Positions 20,302-27,511 of a stretch of 64,000 nucleotides of DNA are shown one piece after another. The DNA is taken from assembly GCF_032027425.1 (NCBI RefSeq), contig NZ_JAVSJA010000001.1, forward strand, positions 248,001 through 312,000. Direction: 5' to 3'. This DNA is from Microcystis wesenbergii NRERC-220 (lineage in GTDB: Bacteria; Cyanobacteriota; Cyanobacteriia; Cyanobacteriales; Microcystaceae). The notes beneath the pieces were generated by a model. It did not search any database. It was not told the origin of the DNA and worked only from the letters and a program-made list of their open reading frames with translations. The first letter of the stretch is position 1, and each line of letters starts with the position of its first letter. A program made the position numbers and the translations under genes.

Positions 20302-20778
20302 TTAAAACCGAGTGATAATTTCCGGTGAATCATCCTCATCCATGATCAGATCTGCCGACTCCACCCGCAAGAGTGCCAAATTATCGTTAACCACCCCTTG
20401 AAGATAGATTTCCCCCATCCCTTCACCCCCTAGATCGATCGAGCCGAAAACTTGACCGGTTTTGGTATTAAAATTAAACTGAAAATAATTAGCCGAGGAA
20501 ATTCCCTCGCTGACATTATCGTATTTAGCGATCTCTTGACCACTGTTATCATAAAAAGATACCTGAAAATCTTCTAAAACTTGCGTTTTTCCCGAACCTT
20601 TTTCCGAAAAGATAGTCGGGGCCGTTTTTTCATCATAACTAAAAGAACCTTTAGCTGTATAGCCCCCTTCCCCCGACCATTGAAAATCGATCGTCACCGC
20701 TAAAACCCCTTGGCTATTCATGTTAGCAACTAAAAGCCAAGCTAATAGTAAAGTCAATATCATCTTTTTCATGGTCAA
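20302..20778 (-). CDS. Secreted hypothetical protein
   Basis: A 158-residue protein with a signal peptide (MTMKKM, hydrophobic LLLAWLLVANM, probable cleavage after VLA near residue 27). The mature part is acidic and beta-rich, opening VTIDFQWSGEGGYTAKGSFS. It resembles cyanobacterial exported proteins that often carry a PEP-CTERM anchor, but no anchor motif is present here. Probably periplasmic. Function unknown. Convergent with the ABC-F gene 29 bp away. Confidence 0.75.
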   Translation of the reverse strand: MTMKKMILTLLLAWLLVANMNSQGVLAVTIDFQWSGEGGYTAKGSFSYDEKTAPTIFSEKGSGKTQVLEDFQVSFYDNSGQEIAKYDNVSEGISSANYFQFNFNTKTGQVFGSIDLGGEGMGEIYLQGVVNDNLALLRVESADLIMDEDDSPEIITRF

Positions 20779-21117
20779 TCTGAACTATAAGTACCTAAGC
20801 AAAATTAATTACACATCTAAGCCACTACTCCGTCAGACTTCTGGTGTGAGGAAACAGTGAACTGAAAACTCAAATCCGATCCCTAATAGCTGTCTCCCGT
20901 CTCCCGTCTCCCGTCTCCCGTCTCCCGTCTCCTGACGACCGTCTCCTGACGACCGTCTCCTGTCTCGACTAGGAAATTAATTTTGCACGACTACTTAGTA
21001 GGTTATTTCAGTTATCAGTGATCAGTTATCAGACTTCGGCTTTTTTCTCCCCACACCCCTCTCCCTTCTCCCCACTTTACTATACCTTTTAAACAGGATT
21101 TAGTATCACTGATCATC
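20779..21117. other. Gap with heptamer array
   Basis: It contains a tandem GTCTCCC-type array (20891-20966) and short TCAGTTATCAG tracts near 21010. It separates two divergent genes, so it must hold both promoters. No other structure is seen. Confidence 0.5.
20891..20966. repeat. Short tandemly repeated repetitive (STRR) array
   Basis: About six uninterrupted 7-bp units GTCTCCC run into a 14-bp unit (GTCTCCTGACGACC) repeated twice, then a partial unit. Heptamer arrays of this kind are a hallmark of filamentous and colonial cyanobacteria. There are no spacers, so it is not a CRISPR. Confidence 0.8.
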
Positions 21118-21381
21118 ATGAATAGGGCTAATTTTATCCGACAAAGAGCGATTTACAAAAACTGGCACAATTATCAATCGCGGTGTCAGATTTTGCGATC
21201 GCAACTTGGTTTTAATCAAGTGCCTTCCTCCCGTCCCCAAACCTGCATCGGTTGTCGTCACTACCACGGCCAATCCTACGGTCAGAGTCGAGAAACCCGT
21301 CAGCGTCTAATTTGTGGATTTCATCCCTCCGGTTGGAATCAAGAGGAAAATTGCCCCGATTGGCAAAGGGAAGACCCCTGA
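21118..21381 (+). CDS. Small conserved cysteine-containing protein (87 aa)
   Basis: An 87-residue basic protein with paired ligand-like motifs: CIGCRHYHGQSYG at about 43-55, LICGFHPSGW at 64-73 and NCPDW near the end. These four cysteines and several histidines suggest a small zinc- or metal-binding fold. I recall similar unnamed proteins in cyanobacteria but no function. It lies 90 bp before the nickel-sensor-like gene on the same strand. Confidence 0.65.
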   Translation: MNRANFIRQRAIYKNWHNYQSRCQILRSQLGFNQVPSSRPQTCIGCRHYHGQSYGQSRETRQRLICGFHPSGWNQEENCPDWQREDP

Positions 21382-21471
21382 ACGCAAATTTAAACCGGAC
21401 AAAACCATCCCAGGGGCCGGGGTCCGCAACTGTGGCACACTAGAGAGTATAACTGAATTGACAGTAAGCCC

Positions 21472-21825
21472 TTGACTAATCAAATTACCCCTTTCGACCC
21501 CCTTCACAACCACGACGAGACGGGCCATGACCACGAGTCAAAAGGGACCCCCCACGTCCATAGCGAAGCTTCCCTGAAGCAAATTATTAACCGTCTCTCG
21601 CGGATCGAAGGACATATTCGCGGCATCAAGACGATGGTATCGGAAAATCGTCCCTGTCCCGAAGTTTTGATGCAAATTGCCGCTATTCGCGGGGCGATTG
21701 ATCGTGTGGCCAGAATGATCCTCGACGAACATCTGAGCGAATGTATTGCCCGGGCTGCCCAAGAAGGTAGTATCGAGACAGAAATAGAAGAATTAAAGGC
21801 CGCCTTGGATCGCTTTTTACCCTAG
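21472..21825 (+). CDS. CsoR/RcnR family metal-sensing repressor, InrS-like
   Basis: A 117-residue all-helical DUF156 repressor. The N-terminus is histidine-rich (HNHDETGHDHE...HVH, residues 12-30). The metal-site residues are C62, H87 and C91, with spacings of 25 and 4 residues. These are the same as the cysteine-histidine-cysteine site of the Synechocystis nickel sensor InrS as I recall it. Nickel sensing is an inference, since copper-sensing CsoR shares the C-H-C pattern without the His-rich arm. TTG 21472 is the only start that includes the arm; no in-frame ATG precedes the core. No transporter target gene adjoins it. A GC-rich segment at about 21404-21427 could be its operator. Confidence 0.85.
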   Translation: MTNQITPFDPLHNHDETGHDHESKGTPHVHSEASLKQIINRLSRIEGHIRGIKTMVSENRPCPEVLMQIAAIRGAIDRVARMILDEHLSECIARAAQEGSIETEIEELKAALDRFLP

Positions 21826-21891
21826 ATTGTGCTATAATGAGAAGTTGGCATTTTTTAGGCAGAGAGCGATTACAGGAGGTGAATTAGGTTA

Positions 21892-22074
21892 ATGACCCAA
21901 GTGGTAGTTGGTCAGAACGAGGCGATCGAATCAGCCCTGCGTCGTTTTAAGCGACAGGTAGCGAAAGCGGGAATTTATGCGGATATCAAAAAGCATCAAT
22001 TTTTTGAAACCCCTCAAGAAAAGAGAAAGCGTAAAGCAGTAGCCCGGAGACGACAAAGAACCCGTCGTCGTTAA
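21892..22074 (+). CDS. rpsU: Small ribosomal subunit protein bS21
   Basis: A 60-residue basic protein ([20 protein letters not shown], then a run of [17 protein letters not shown]). This is the cyanobacterial form of S21, which binds near the anti-Shine-Dalgarno end of 16S rRNA. ATG 21892 is preceded by a strong AGGAGG at about 21874-21879. A terminator follows immediately. Confidence 0.97.
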   Translation: MTQVVVGQNEAIESALRRFKRQVAKAGIYADIKKHQFFETPQEKRKRKAVARRRQRTRRR

Positions 22075-22082
22075 AATTACCC

Positions 22083-22125
22083 AAGTCAGAAGCCGCTCGC
22101 AAGCTTCTGGCTTGCTTTTATTTTA
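22083..22125 (+). terminator. Rho-independent terminator after rpsU
   Basis: AAGTCAGAAGC pairs with GCTTCTGGCTT (one T-G) around an 8-nt loop, followed by GCTTTTATTTT. Confidence 0.8.
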
Positions 22126-22139
22126 ACCTCTGTTTTGGG

Positions 22140-22252
22140 GGTTGGGAAGCGGGAAGTGGGGAGTGGTAAGTGGGGTTAGGGGATGGGGAGATAGGGAGAA
22201 AAAAGCTGATTACTGATCACTGATTACTGATTACTGATCACTGATTACTGAA
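22140..22252. repeat. Low-complexity tandem tracts
   Basis: A G-rich GGGAAGTGGGGAGTGG tract is followed by alternating 7-bp and 8-bp units of the GATCACTGATTACT type. This is the common intergenic filler in this genome. No gene. Confidence 0.6.
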
Positions 22253-22304
22253 GGCTTTTTCGCTTAAGATAAAGTTTAGCCCTCGATCGAGTTCTAGTGT
22301 TTTC

Positions 22305-22958
22305 ATGGTTTTACAACTGCGCGTCTATGTTCCCGAACATCCTCTGGTTAAGCATTGGTTGGCGATCGCACGGGATCAAAATACCCCCTCGGTACTGTTT
22401 AAAACAGCGATGACGGAACTAGGCCGCTGGTTAACCTACGAAGCGGCGCGGCAATGGTTGCCGACCCTGGAAACTAGCGTTAAAACCCCTCTAGCGGAAT
22501 GTCCGGCTACTTTTATCGATCCTAGGGTACCGATCGCCGTAGTCCCGATTTTACGGGCAGGATTAGCCCTGTTGGAAGGGGCCCAAAGCCTTTTACCCCT
22601 AGCTAGTACCTATCACCTCGGTTTAGCCAGAAATGAGGAAACCCTAGAGGTGAGTTGTTATTTAAATAAATTACCGGCCAGTTTTGATCCAGCCACGAGA
22701 GTCTTAATTCTTGAACCGATGTTAGCCACGGGGGGATCAATTTCAATGGCAATGGCAGAAATTACCGGCAGAGGCGTTGATCCTGCCCTGATTCGCCTGA
22801 TTTCTGTCGTGGCTGCCCCGCCGGCTTTACAGAAATTGAGTCAAAATTATCCCAGCTTGAACATCTATACGGCTATTATCGATGAAGGATTAAATAGCCG
22901 CGGTTATATCGTGCCGGGGTTGGGCGATGCCGGCGATCGAGCTTTTGGAACCTATTAG
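22305..22958 (+). CDS. upp: Uracil phosphoribosyltransferase
   Basis: A 217-residue PRTase that makes UMP from uracil and PRPP in pyrimidine salvage. The PRPP-binding loop reads LILEPMLATGGSI near residues 136-148, and the C-terminal uracil-binding segment reads IPGLGDAGDRAFGT-like at 203-216. VPILRAGLALLEG near residue 80 is also conserved. Length is standard. A 95-residue gene follows after 14 bp, perhaps co-transcribed. Confidence 0.96.
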   Translation: MVLQLRVYVPEHPLVKHWLAIARDQNTPSVLFKTAMTELGRWLTYEAARQWLPTLETSVKTPLAECPATFIDPRVPIAVVPILRAGLALLEGAQSLLPLASTYHLGLARNEETLEVSCYLNKLPASFDPATRVLILEPMLATGGSISMAMAEITGRGVDPALIRLISVVAAPPALQKLSQNYPSLNIYTAIIDEGLNSRGYIVPGLGDAGDRAFGTY

Positions 22959-22972
22959 GAGAAAAAGGGATT

Positions 22973-23260
22973 ATGAGTCAGCGAGATGGGTTTACGGGCG
23001 GTTTTTTAGCCGGTGCGATTGTCGGTGGTTTAGTGGGCGGTGTTTTGGGGACAGTGTTGGCTAATCGCAGCCGTCGCAGTTTAGCAGCTGCTGACAATCA
23101 GTCTTTTTTGGAGGGCATCCGCAATGGGCGCTTGACTCCAGAGGAAGGCATGGAAATGGCCCGCCGCAGTTTAGAAGATAAAATTGCCCAGTTAAATCTA
23201 GCGATCGATGATGTGCGTCAACAGTTAGGATCGGTACAGGAAAACGGCAGCGATCATTAA
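22973..23260 (+). CDS. Glycine-zipper membrane-anchored small protein
   Basis: A 95-residue protein with an N-terminal glycine-zipper helix (FLAGAIVGGLVGGVLGTVLA, residues 10-29), then a soluble helical domain ending in a coiled coil (KIAQLNLAIDDVRQQLG). It resembles YtxH-like and cyanobacterial gas-tail proteins of unknown role. ATG lies 14 bp after the upp stop. The last 41 bp (23221-23261) are duplicated about 966 bp downstream. Confidence 0.75.
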   Translation: MSQRDGFTGGFLAGAIVGGLVGGVLGTVLANRSRRSLAAADNQSFLEGIRNGRLTPEEGMEMARRSLEDKIAQLNLAIDDVRQQLGSVQENGSDH

Positions 23261-23261
23261 A
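23221..23261 (+). repeat. Left copy of a 41-bp direct repeat (end of the glycine-zipper gene)
   Basis: Begins ACAGTTAGGATCGG and ends CGATCATTAAA. Repeated with 2 mismatches at 24187-24227, so the intervening block looks like an insertion flanked by a duplicated target. Confidence 0.85.
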
Positions 23262-23263
23262 AT

Positions 23264-23346
23264 TGGGCTGGCTGAATAAATCTAAAAACCTTTTTGGATA
23301 AGCTATGCCCGCGCATTTAAATTGCTTGTGGAGATGAGGCAAAAAG
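23264..23346. repeat. Chimeric repeat: one MITE end joined to half of family A
   Basis: Starts GGGCTGGCTGAATAAATC-TAAAAACC, like the left end of the MITE at 57889. It then switches at GGATAAGCT into an inverted half of family A (TGCCCGCGCATTTAAATTGC). One repeat appears to have inserted in the other. Confidence 0.6.
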
Positions 23347-23405
23347 CAAGGCACAAGATTCTCCGTTAGAATTAGCAGTAATCAAACACCACGCTTGCGG
23401 GAGCT

Positions 23406-24155
23406 ATGGTTAACCTCACCTATAACAAAAATCGCCCTCTTCCCAGCGCCGAAGAATTGCCCTCTTCCGACGAAACTCCAGTGGACAATCAGTTACAGAA
23501 TGATATGCCCAACCTACTGCTAAGTTTATTAGCTTTAATTTGGTCTGGTCGAGATGATTGGTATTTTGGGGTAGATATGGCTGTTTATTATAATCCAGAC
23601 GAATCAGCTTTTGTCCCCGATGGTTTCTTAGCAGTTGGAGTCAACCATGATACAGGAGAAAGAGGTCGGTTAAGCTATGTTTTGTGGGGAGAAAAGTATA
23701 TCTTGCCGATTTTGTTTTTAGAGGTAATTTCCGAGAAATATAATAGTGAGTATGAGGAAAAATTCTTAAATTACCAAAACCTGGGGATTCTGTATTATGT
23801 AATTTACAATCCTTTGAGTGGCAGAAGGGGAAGATTTAAAAACCGACAAAGATTAGAGGTATATAAATTAATCTCAGGGAAATATGAACTTCTAGAAAGT
23901 GAGAATAATCGAGTTTGGTTGCCTGAAATTGGCTTGGCGCTGGGTTATGAAAAAGGAGAACATATTGCTTGGTATCGGGAATGGTTATACTGGTATGACC
24001 AGTCAGGAAATCGCTATCTAACGGCGGAGGAAAGAGCGAACCAGGCTGAGGCGAGCGCTGCTCGAGAACGGCTGGCTAAACAAGAGGCTGAACAAAGAGC
24101 GACACGGCTGGCCGAAAGGCTGAGATTGCTTGGAATTAACCCCGATGAAATGTAA
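23406..24155 (+). CDS. Uma2 family (DUF820) putative endonuclease
   Basis: A 249-residue protein of the PD-(D/E)XK-fold Uma2 family, abundant in cyanobacteria. Core features are DMAVYYNPDESAFVPDGFLA at about 57-76 (the catalytic PD in VPD), ILFLEVISEKYN at 101-112 giving the ExxS/K-type motif, and YYVIYNP. The last 40 residues are an alanine/glutamate-rich helix ending GINPDEM, typical of the longer Uma2 class. Its biological role is unknown. The gene lies inside a block that seems to have been inserted between the convergent upstream gene and ycf20. Confidence 0.85.
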   Translation: MVNLTYNKNRPLPSAEELPSSDETPVDNQLQNDMPNLLLSLLALIWSGRDDWYFGVDMAVYYNPDESAFVPDGFLAVGVNHDTGERGRLSYVLWGEKYILPILFLEVISEKYNSEYEEKFLNYQNLGILYYVIYNPLSGRRGRFKNRQRLEVYKLISGKYELLESENNRVWLPEIGLALGYEKGEHIAWYREWLYWYDQSGNRYLTAEERANQAEASAARERLAKQEAEQRATRLAERLRLLGINPDEM

Positions 24156-24186
24156 GAAAAGTGCTGTTAGAAATAGCACAAAAATA

Positions 24187-24227
24187 ACAGTTAGGACTGG
24201 TACAGGAAAACGGCAGCGATCATTAAA
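24187..24227 (+). repeat. Right copy of the 41-bp direct repeat
   Basis: 39 of 41 bases match 23221-23261, the 3' end of the glycine-zipper gene including its stop. It abuts the ycf20 stop. Confidence 0.85.
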
Positions 24228-24230
24228 CAT

Positions 24231-24572
24231 TTAAGAGCCAATTTTAAAGGCTTCTAGAAATAAACTATAGGTGATACCAATTTTTAGTAAATTGAAAGAT
24301 TCTCGCAGAATCGGTGCGGGTTTAGCCTGAGAACTTTTTCGGTAAACAATCCGGCTAATCGTCTCCGTAAACAGCAGCAATAAACCGGCAGCGGTGACAT
24401 CCCATTGGGCAGTTTGGCCGGCAGTGGTGACAATTGCTTGACCAGAAAAAATTCCAAATAAAACACAAATTATCTGTAGGGAAATCCGCCGCCAAGGATT
24501 ACTAAAAAAGCTATTAAATCGACTGCTGGTGACATTAGCCAGCGTACTTAAACGGGTGCGTTGCATGGCCAT
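24231..24572 (-). CDS. ycf20: Ycf20 family protein
   Basis: A 113-residue protein with the Ycf20 (DUF565) signature: a basic N-terminus, then NPWRRISLQIICVLFGIFSG at about 25-44, TTAGQTAQWDVTAAGLLLLF at about 49-68, and ETISRIVYR. It has two or three membrane helices. In plants a Ycf20-like protein affects non-photochemical quenching. It overlaps nothing, but the upstream DUF3611 gene ends only 2 bp before its start, so the two are probably co-transcribed. Confidence 0.88.
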   Translation of the reverse strand: MAMQRTRLSTLANVTSSRFNSFFSNPWRRISLQIICVLFGIFSGQAIVTTAGQTAQWDVTAAGLLLLFTETISRIVYRKSSQAKPAPILRESFNLLKIGITYSLFLEAFKIGS

Positions 24573-24574
24573 AT

Positions 24575-25186
24575 TTATTTAGAAGTAATACGATTAAGAA
24601 GCCACAAAGAAGTAACGATACCGGTAAAGTGAGCGAGAATTGTATTAGTATTGGCCTGCACAATTAACAGGTCAACAGAATTAACAAATTGACTGGGGTT
24701 AGAGGCAACATTAAAAGTACCTTGGGGAACATTGAGGGATTTAATTAAGACGATTCCCGCTAACGCTTGCGCCCCCAAAATCGTTAAAAACATCCCGATA
24801 ATATTAGCGATTAAACCCTGACGGATTAACTGAATAGTATCGGATTTTTTCGGGCGACTATCTTGATCACCCCTCAACATTTGACGGGCAATTTTCATGT
24901 AACGAGAAGAAAAGAAAATGGCGACCACCAAGAAACCAGCCCCACCAATGGCACATAAAACACCGATTTCAATGCCAGAAGTGCGTTGTCTCGTCCCTAA
25001 TAAACTAGCGGTAGCAATGAGTAATAAAACCCCTGAAATCACGCCTAGGACAATCTGCGTCCAAAAACCGATTCTTCCCTGACGTAAAAGGATATTAGCA
25101 GCCCGTTGGACGGCTGGAGGCAAGGAATAAAGATCAGAATCTCTAGTGGTGGATATATTGGTAATTTCTGATTGTTTGTCTCTCAT
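24575..25186 (-). CDS. DUF3611 family membrane protein
   Basis: A 203-residue protein with four predicted helices: about 42-65, 74-94, 124-150 and 182-198. The cytosolic N-terminus contains LPPAVQRAANILLRQGRIGF, the family entry motif of DUF3611. Chloroplast and cyanobacterial homologs exist but the function is unknown. It is followed 2 bp later by ycf20 on the same strand. Confidence 0.85.
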   Translation of the reverse strand: MRDKQSEITNISTTRDSDLYSLPPAVQRAANILLRQGRIGFWTQIVLGVISGVLLLIATASLLGTRQRTSGIEIGVLCAIGGAGFLVVAIFFSSRYMKIARQMLRGDQDSRPKKSDTIQLIRQGLIANIIGMFLTILGAQALAGIVLIKSLNVPQGTFNVASNPSQFVNSVDLLIVQANTNTILAHFTGIVTSLWLLNRITSK

Positions 25187-25260
25187 CGGGGTTAAGCTAG
25201 GGATTGGGTAAATTTGGTCTTGATCTATTTTCGTCTTTTTTTTTGCCCATGGCTAGAGAT

Positions 25261-25944
25261 TTAATTTTGGCACTGACTGGCTATCTGTTTAGCTTCCACC
25301 TGTAAACCCTGGGCTATGCGAAACATTTCTTGACCGGTGTGGAGAGAGCGATCATCGTAGTTAAGGGTAAAGGTTTCTAATTCTTCTAGTCCATCAGTGA
25401 GATGATTGAGACAGTAGTAAAGAGAAGCGGCCACTTTGGCCATTTTGGCAGGGTTGGGCCGTTGAGAAAAGAGGGTTTTGGCTCGATCGAGATTTTGGCG
25501 ACAGGTTTCTAGATAGTCTTGAAAAACAGCCATTAACTGATCATCGAAGGGATCGGCGGAGAGGTGATCGATCTGACGTTTGAGGGGCCGGATAATTTGA
25601 CCAATCAGACGATTAATCGGGCTATAGGTCTGGTTGTACCACTGTTTGACCAAGACCTCGTCTTCCTTGACCGCTTCTTTGTAACGATGGTAATTTGCTT
25701 GAGCGGTGGCAGTACGTTGGCTGCGGGGAGAATTGCCGATTAGTTGGTTATCGTAGTCTTTTCTTAGTCTCGGATCGCTTAAAATCTCGTAGGCGGCGTT
25801 AATAGCGACGATTTTATCGTGACTGGCACTATCGTTTTGACTGTCGGGATGGAATTGTCTGGCTAAACGCCGATAGGCCTGTTTAATCTCGTCAGGGGTC
25901 GATTTATGGCTGATTTCTAAGGTTTGGTAGTGGTTGCCGGTCAT
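25261..25944 (-). CDS. DnaJ-domain protein
   Basis: A 227-residue J-domain protein. The J domain occupies residues 4-66 with the HPD motif in ARQFHPDS at about 29-36, then AYEILSDPRLRKDYD. The remaining 150 residues are helical and lack the G/F and zinc-finger regions, so this is a type III co-chaperone that would recruit DnaK to a specific client. It is 75 bp upstream of the DUF3611 gene on the same strand. Confidence 0.92.
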   Translation of the reverse strand: MTGNHYQTLEISHKSTPDEIKQAYRRLARQFHPDSQNDSASHDKIVAINAAYEILSDPRLRKDYDNQLIGNSPRSQRTATAQANYHRYKEAVKEDEVLVKQWYNQTYSPINRLIGQIIRPLKRQIDHLSADPFDDQLMAVFQDYLETCRQNLDRAKTLFSQRPNPAKMAKVAASLYYCLNHLTDGLEELETFTLNYDDRSLHTGQEMFRIAQGLQVEAKQIASQCQN

Positions 25945-26632
25945 GAGCGCAAGCGATCGATCTGTCTTTTATTATTATCGACCATGGTTAACGCGGCGGA
26001 GAAGGAGAATTGTCGAGAATGGGGTGGGGGGAAGTGGGGTGTGGGAAGTGGGAAGTGGGAATTATGAATTATGAATTGGGGAGGTGGGGAAGTGGGGAAA
26101 TTGAACCAAAACCCCAACACCCCAACACCCCAACACCTAAAACCTGTCTCCTATCTCCTGAATACTGTCTCCCGACTCGGAGAATACTGACTTCTAACCC
26201 AATGTTGGTCAAGGATAATCAAAAATTATCTATTAACTCCAAAAACTTGAGAATATTTAAATTAATATTTCGCAATATTTATAAATTCTTAAGAATTAAT
26301 TGAGAAAGATTTTTATTTAACAACGATGTTACAATGGTTACAGCGATTTGATACAATTTCATAATGGGTTATTCTGTGCTTTTTTGGGCAGCAATAGTTG
26401 AAACCCTTGCCACACCTAGAAAGTGATCCTAATTAAGACGGGTAAATCAGTCAATTTCACCCACAACGATGATCTTTTTTTTGTGTAGTTTTATTGCAAA
26501 GAAAAAGTTTTTTTGACAAAAAGCACAAAGTATGGATTAGGAAGTGGGGAAGTGGGGAGAGGGGAGAAGGGAGAATAAATAACAATAATCTTCAGAATTC
26601 AGAATTCTGAGTTCTGACGAAATTGGCAATAA
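25945..26632. other. Gap of low-complexity repeats
   Basis: It contains GGGAAGTGGGAAGTGGG and ACACCCCAACACCCCAAC tandem tracts (about 26020-26140). An AT-rich stretch (26215-26340) follows, then a second G-rich tract near 26540-26580 and a GAATTCAGAATTCTGAGTTC palindromic cluster near 26595. An open frame at 26010-26303 is made of repeat sequence and is not a gene. Confidence 0.55.
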
Positions 26633-27397
26633 TTAGACAAAAGGATTGATTTCAGGGATATCATCGATCGAGGGTAACTCTATTTGGCCCGATCGCTCCT
26701 GTCTAAGATAATAGGGACAATGAAGCTGACAATCGGGACGATGGGGAAAATTAACTAAATCATTTTGGTATGCTGATAGATAGCGATCGAGAGCCTTCAA
26801 TAAACGGCGTAAATCGCGCCCTGTCCGTTGGTGTAGTTTCTGATTATAGTTAAAAGTAATTTGTTCGGGGCTGTGGGGTAACTGCACAAACCAATAGGTC
26901 ATCGATAAACTATCCAGAGGATAAGCAGAAGTTTCTGCCAACACATACAGGTAAAGTCTCGTCTGCCAATTTTTGGCTAGTTTGTCGGCATCGATCGGTT
27001 TTAAGTAGGTTTTCCAGTCAAAAATTACCGCTCGATCGCTCTCTAATAAAATTAAATCATAGATAACCGTTAATAAATAATTACCCACAGTTAAACTGCG
27101 ACAATGTTCCGCTTCTCGATTGGTTTCTCCTGGATTTTGGGCAATTGCCGGGGCAGCCTTTAATAGGGCTGTTAAACAATGTTCTAACTGTTCATTTTCC
27201 CGTAACAGAGACGCGATCGGCAGCCCTAATTCCCGCTGCTGTAATAATAGGTGAAACTGACTGCCCCATTCTTGCCGCTGCAATTGCCCGGGATCAGCCG
27301 GTGTGTTAAGTTGCTCTAGATAGACTTTTTGAAACCTCGGTGGACAGGTTTCCAATAGGTTTAAATGGCCTTGGGCAAGACGATAGATCTCAGACAT
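26633..27397 (-). CDS. PD-(D/E)XK nuclease family protein (RecB-like)
   Basis: A 254-residue protein with the Cas4/RecB-nuclease layout. An N-terminal LETCPPRFQKVYLEQL segment is followed by an alpha helix with WGSQFHLLLQQREL. The catalytic strands are TVIYDLILL at about 110-118 (metal Asp) and VIFDWKTYLKP at about 124-134 (D-x-K). A QTRLYLYVL helix follows at about 145, giving the QxxxY motif. CQLHCPYYLRQ near the C-terminus could complete a cysteine cluster, though only two cysteines are close. It may act in DNA repair or recombination. No partner gene adjoins it. Confidence 0.82.
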   Translation of the reverse strand: MSEIYRLAQGHLNLLETCPPRFQKVYLEQLNTPADPGQLQRQEWGSQFHLLLQQRELGLPIASLLRENEQLEHCLTALLKAAPAIAQNPGETNREAEHCRSLTVGNYLLTVIYDLILLESDRAVIFDWKTYLKPIDADKLAKNWQTRLYLYVLAETSAYPLDSLSMTYWFVQLPHSPEQITFNYNQKLHQRTGRDLRRLLKALDRYLSAYQNDLVNFPHRPDCQLHCPYYLRQERSGQIELPSIDDIPEINPFV

Positions 27398-27490
27398 GAT
27401 AGGTTATCGTTAATGTGATTAGTCACAGTAACAAGCAGGGCTTATTGAGAATAGATTAACCCATCAGCCCTAAGTGGATGGTTTGACACT

Positions 27491-27511
27491 CCCCGCGCTA
27501 AAGCGACGGGG
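27491..27511 (-). ncRNA. 3' hairpin of a probable TnpB guide (omega) RNA
   Basis: CCCCG pairs with CGGGG around GCTAAAGC on the right end of the tnpB element, and the tnpB stop codon lies inside it. In known TnpB elements the guide RNA scaffold ends at such a right-end hairpin, and the guide is read from the adjoining flank. The RNA itself is inferred. Confidence 0.45.

Noticed and set aside
20891-20966. CRISPR array candidate
   Set aside because: Units are 7 and 14 bp in direct tandem with no unique spacers; no cas genes in the window.
26010-26303. 97-codon open frame
   Set aside because: Its first half encodes G-rich tandem repeats and its second half is AT-rich; not protein-like.
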